Source: Penaeus vannamei
Taxonomy: Eukaryota > Arthropoda > Malacostraca > Decapoda > Penaeidae
Length of the DNA stretch: 10,000 nucleotides
Direction of reading: 5' to 3'
NCBI RefSeq assembly: GCF_042767895.1
Contig: NC_091567.1
Coordinates: 10,458,180-10,468,179, forward strand
The number at the start of each line of letters is the position of its first letter. The stretch's first letter is position 1. The translations under genes and the position numbers were made by a program. Below, one piece after another: positions 8,854 to 10,000 of the stretch. The notes beneath the pieces are model-generated. The model had not been told where the DNA came from. It did no database searches and saw only the letters and a program-made list of their open reading frames with translations.

Positions 8854-9020
8854 AAAAATGATAAAGCTGAGGATGACGTCAGTGTCGATGATGCCAATGA
8901 AGACTACCGGATAATGACAATTCGAAAATGAAAAAGAGAATAGCAATGAATAATGAATAATAAGCGACAATCTTTCAACCACATTTTCGCAGCTGTCCGT
9001 GCAATACCAGCGGATATTCA
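8854..9020. other. Short unique AT-rich segment with a CRE word
   Basis: This segment contains the second perfect TGACGTCA palindrome (8874-8881) and short degenerate GAT/AAT words (8885-8965). No gene is supported. Confidence 0.5.
8874..8881. promoter_or_regulatory. Second CRE palindrome TGACGTCA
   Basis: This is a full cAMP-response-element match lying 20 bases after the CT array. An eight-base word is expected less than once per 10 kb, so two copies in one window are mildly unusual. There is no adjacent gene evidence. Confidence 0.2.
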
Positions 9021-9212
9021 CGTAAACAAACAAACATACACACAAGTACACAGACTTAAGCAAACGCACGAACAGACAGACATGCGTACAAAAAATACAA
9101 TCATCGTAAACAAACAGATACATTCACAATCATACATACACACAAGTGACCGTAAGCGAACAAAAATATACACAAAGGCACGCACATTACACCGTAATCA
9201 AACAAACAAAAA
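9021..9212. repeat. ACA-rich block with a diverged internal duplication
   Basis: The plus strand is A/C-rich with AAAC, ACAC and ACAT words. ACATACACACAAGT occurs at 9034-9047 and again at 9134-9147, exactly 100 bases apart. CGTAAACAAAC occurs at 9021-9031 and 9105-9115. The pattern fits a diverged tandem duplication of an 85-100 base unit with indels. Confidence 0.6.
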
Positions 9213-9247
9213 ATGAAGAGAACATTCTTAGGATATCTCCCCCACCC

Positions 9248-9274
9248 AAGAAAGAAAGAAAGAAAGAAAGAAAA
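9248..9274 (+). repeat. Short AAAG tetranucleotide run
   Basis: Five to six AAAG units lie in tandem with few interruptions, then decay into A-rich sequence. Confidence 0.85.
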
Positions 9275-9295
9275 TAAACAGAAGAAAACAGAACA

Positions 9296-9343
9296 GGCAC
9301 TAAAAGCAATCGTGAGAAAGGCAATAAAAGCAATCGCAATATT
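9296..9343 (+). repeat. Two-copy 24-base tandem duplication
   Basis: GGCACTAAAAGCAATCG at 9296-9312 recurs with one change (GGCAATAAAAGCAATCG) at 9320-9336, exactly 24 bases later. This is a small tandem duplication in otherwise unique sequence. Confidence 0.6.
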
Positions 9344-9586
9344 CCAACAAAAACACAACAACTAAAACAACACGCGCGCTCCCTGCTCAGCCCAACACCC
9401 TTTACACACACCTCGCCAAGGGGGTTGGTTCAAGGAGGGGCAAAGAGGGGGGGGGGGGGTGAGGGGGACCGGGAATCCTGCCGACCCAATTCCACCCTTC
9501 TTGACCCCCCTGCTTCTCTCCCCTCACCCTTGACCACTGCGCATGTAAACCCTAAATCATAATCTATCCCATTGCTGGTGCTCGTA
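9344..9586. other. GC-richer segment with a run of 13 G
   Basis: A/C-rich sequence gives way to G-rich sequence (9419-9471), including 13 consecutive G (9447-9459), and then to C-rich sequence (9481-9535) with a run of six C (9505-9510). G-rich and C-rich halves lie side by side and could pair imperfectly. No gene is supported. Confidence 0.55.
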
Positions 9587-9840
9587 AAAGGAAGAGGAAG
9601 AAGAAAATGAAGAAAAGGGGATAAGACGAAGAAGAAGAAACAGAAGCAACAGGAGAAGGCGATGGTGAAGAAGATGAGGAAATTTTAAAAAAACAGGAGA
9701 AGAGGAAGTGAACAATAAGAATAAGGAAGAAGAGGAGGAAAAAGATGAAGGAAGAGTATGAAAAGGAAGAAGGACAAGAAGAAAAAAATGAAGACAATGA
9801 AAAGAAAAAATAAAAAAAGAAGAAAAAAGGGAAGAAAAAA
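9587..9840 (+). repeat. Degenerate GAA-rich polypurine tract
   Basis: About 250 bases are dominated by GAA, AAG and GGA triplets with few pyrimidines. It is the same class as 3256-4306. The minus-strand Ser/Phe/Leu frame is a composition artefact. Confidence 0.8.
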
Positions 9841-10000
9841 AACTAACATATGCACCCCAAACATTACACTACACTAATTCTGACTTACGGTGGCACTTCC
9901 CTCGCCCTCTTCCCTTAACTTCCCCTCCTTCTCTCCCTCATCCTCCAAACTCACTCCATATCTCACTCTGGTTTTCCCCTCACATCCAAGTGCAATTACC
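9841..10000. other. Unique start then pyrimidine-rich right edge
   Basis: After about 55 bases of A/C/T-rich unique sequence, the plus strand is C/T-rich (9896-9985) without a fixed period. This is probably another degenerate CT/CCT tract. No gene is seen. Confidence 0.5.

Noticed and set aside
9419..9445. GGTTCAAGG word as a tRNA B-box
   Set aside because: No acceptor stem, D-arm or anticodon arm can be paired around it.
9547..9555. Telomere-like CCCTAA word
   Set aside because: A single copy with no tandem repetition; expected by chance.

Overview
The window looks like non-coding DNA from an animal nuclear genome. No stretch reads as a recognisable host protein, rRNA or tRNA, and there are no bacterial or phage-type operons. 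By eye, roughly 40% of the bases lie in simple or low-complexity repeats: ATT/ATC, GAT, GT, GA/CT, AT, ATGT, AAG and two hexamer arrays. That density, plus a decayed non-LTR retrotransposon fragment, would fit a decapod crustacean such as a penaeid shrimp, whose genomes are known for extreme microsatellite content. The species assignment is inference; no marker gene is present.

Layout. Positions 1-60, 826-1050, 1258-1310 and 1637-1943 are degenerate ATT/ATC arrays set in ordinary AT-rich unique sequence, with a purine-rich block at 1377-1620. Positions 1944-2760 are unique sequence holding a GC-rich stem-loop. A GA/G-run tract with quadruplex potential lies at 2762-2875. Positions 2876-3255 are unique and contain a weakly supported candidate exon and a perfect CRE palindrome. 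From 3256 to 4306 the plus strand is almost continuously purine-rich, ending in a run of ten G.

The centre (4679-5617) is the most structured part: (TA)n-(GT)57-(ATGTGT)11, then about 230 bp of decayed reverse-transcriptase C-terminus on the minus strand, then (AG)50 and (GGAGAG)10 inside more GA repeat. A CpG-rich patch (5634-5748) and a degenerate ATGT array (5793-5975) follow.

The right half is AT-rich unique sequence (5996-7740), a second short CpG-rich GC island (7745-7875), a GAT array (7876-8115), unique sequence, a CT/CA array (8480-8853), an ACA-rich block (9021-9212), an AAAG run, a run of 13 G (9447-9459), a GAA-rich tract (9587-9840) and a pyrimidine-rich end.

No set of genes works together here. 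The long open frames follow from repeat composition: polypyrimidine strands cannot spell stop codons, and dinucleotide arrays give endless dipeptides. The best biological observation is that the retroelement's 3' end runs directly into the hexamer and GT microsatellite, which suggests that its 3' tail seeded that array. A few candidate exons, promoter-like motifs and hormone-receptor-like sites are listed at low confidence.
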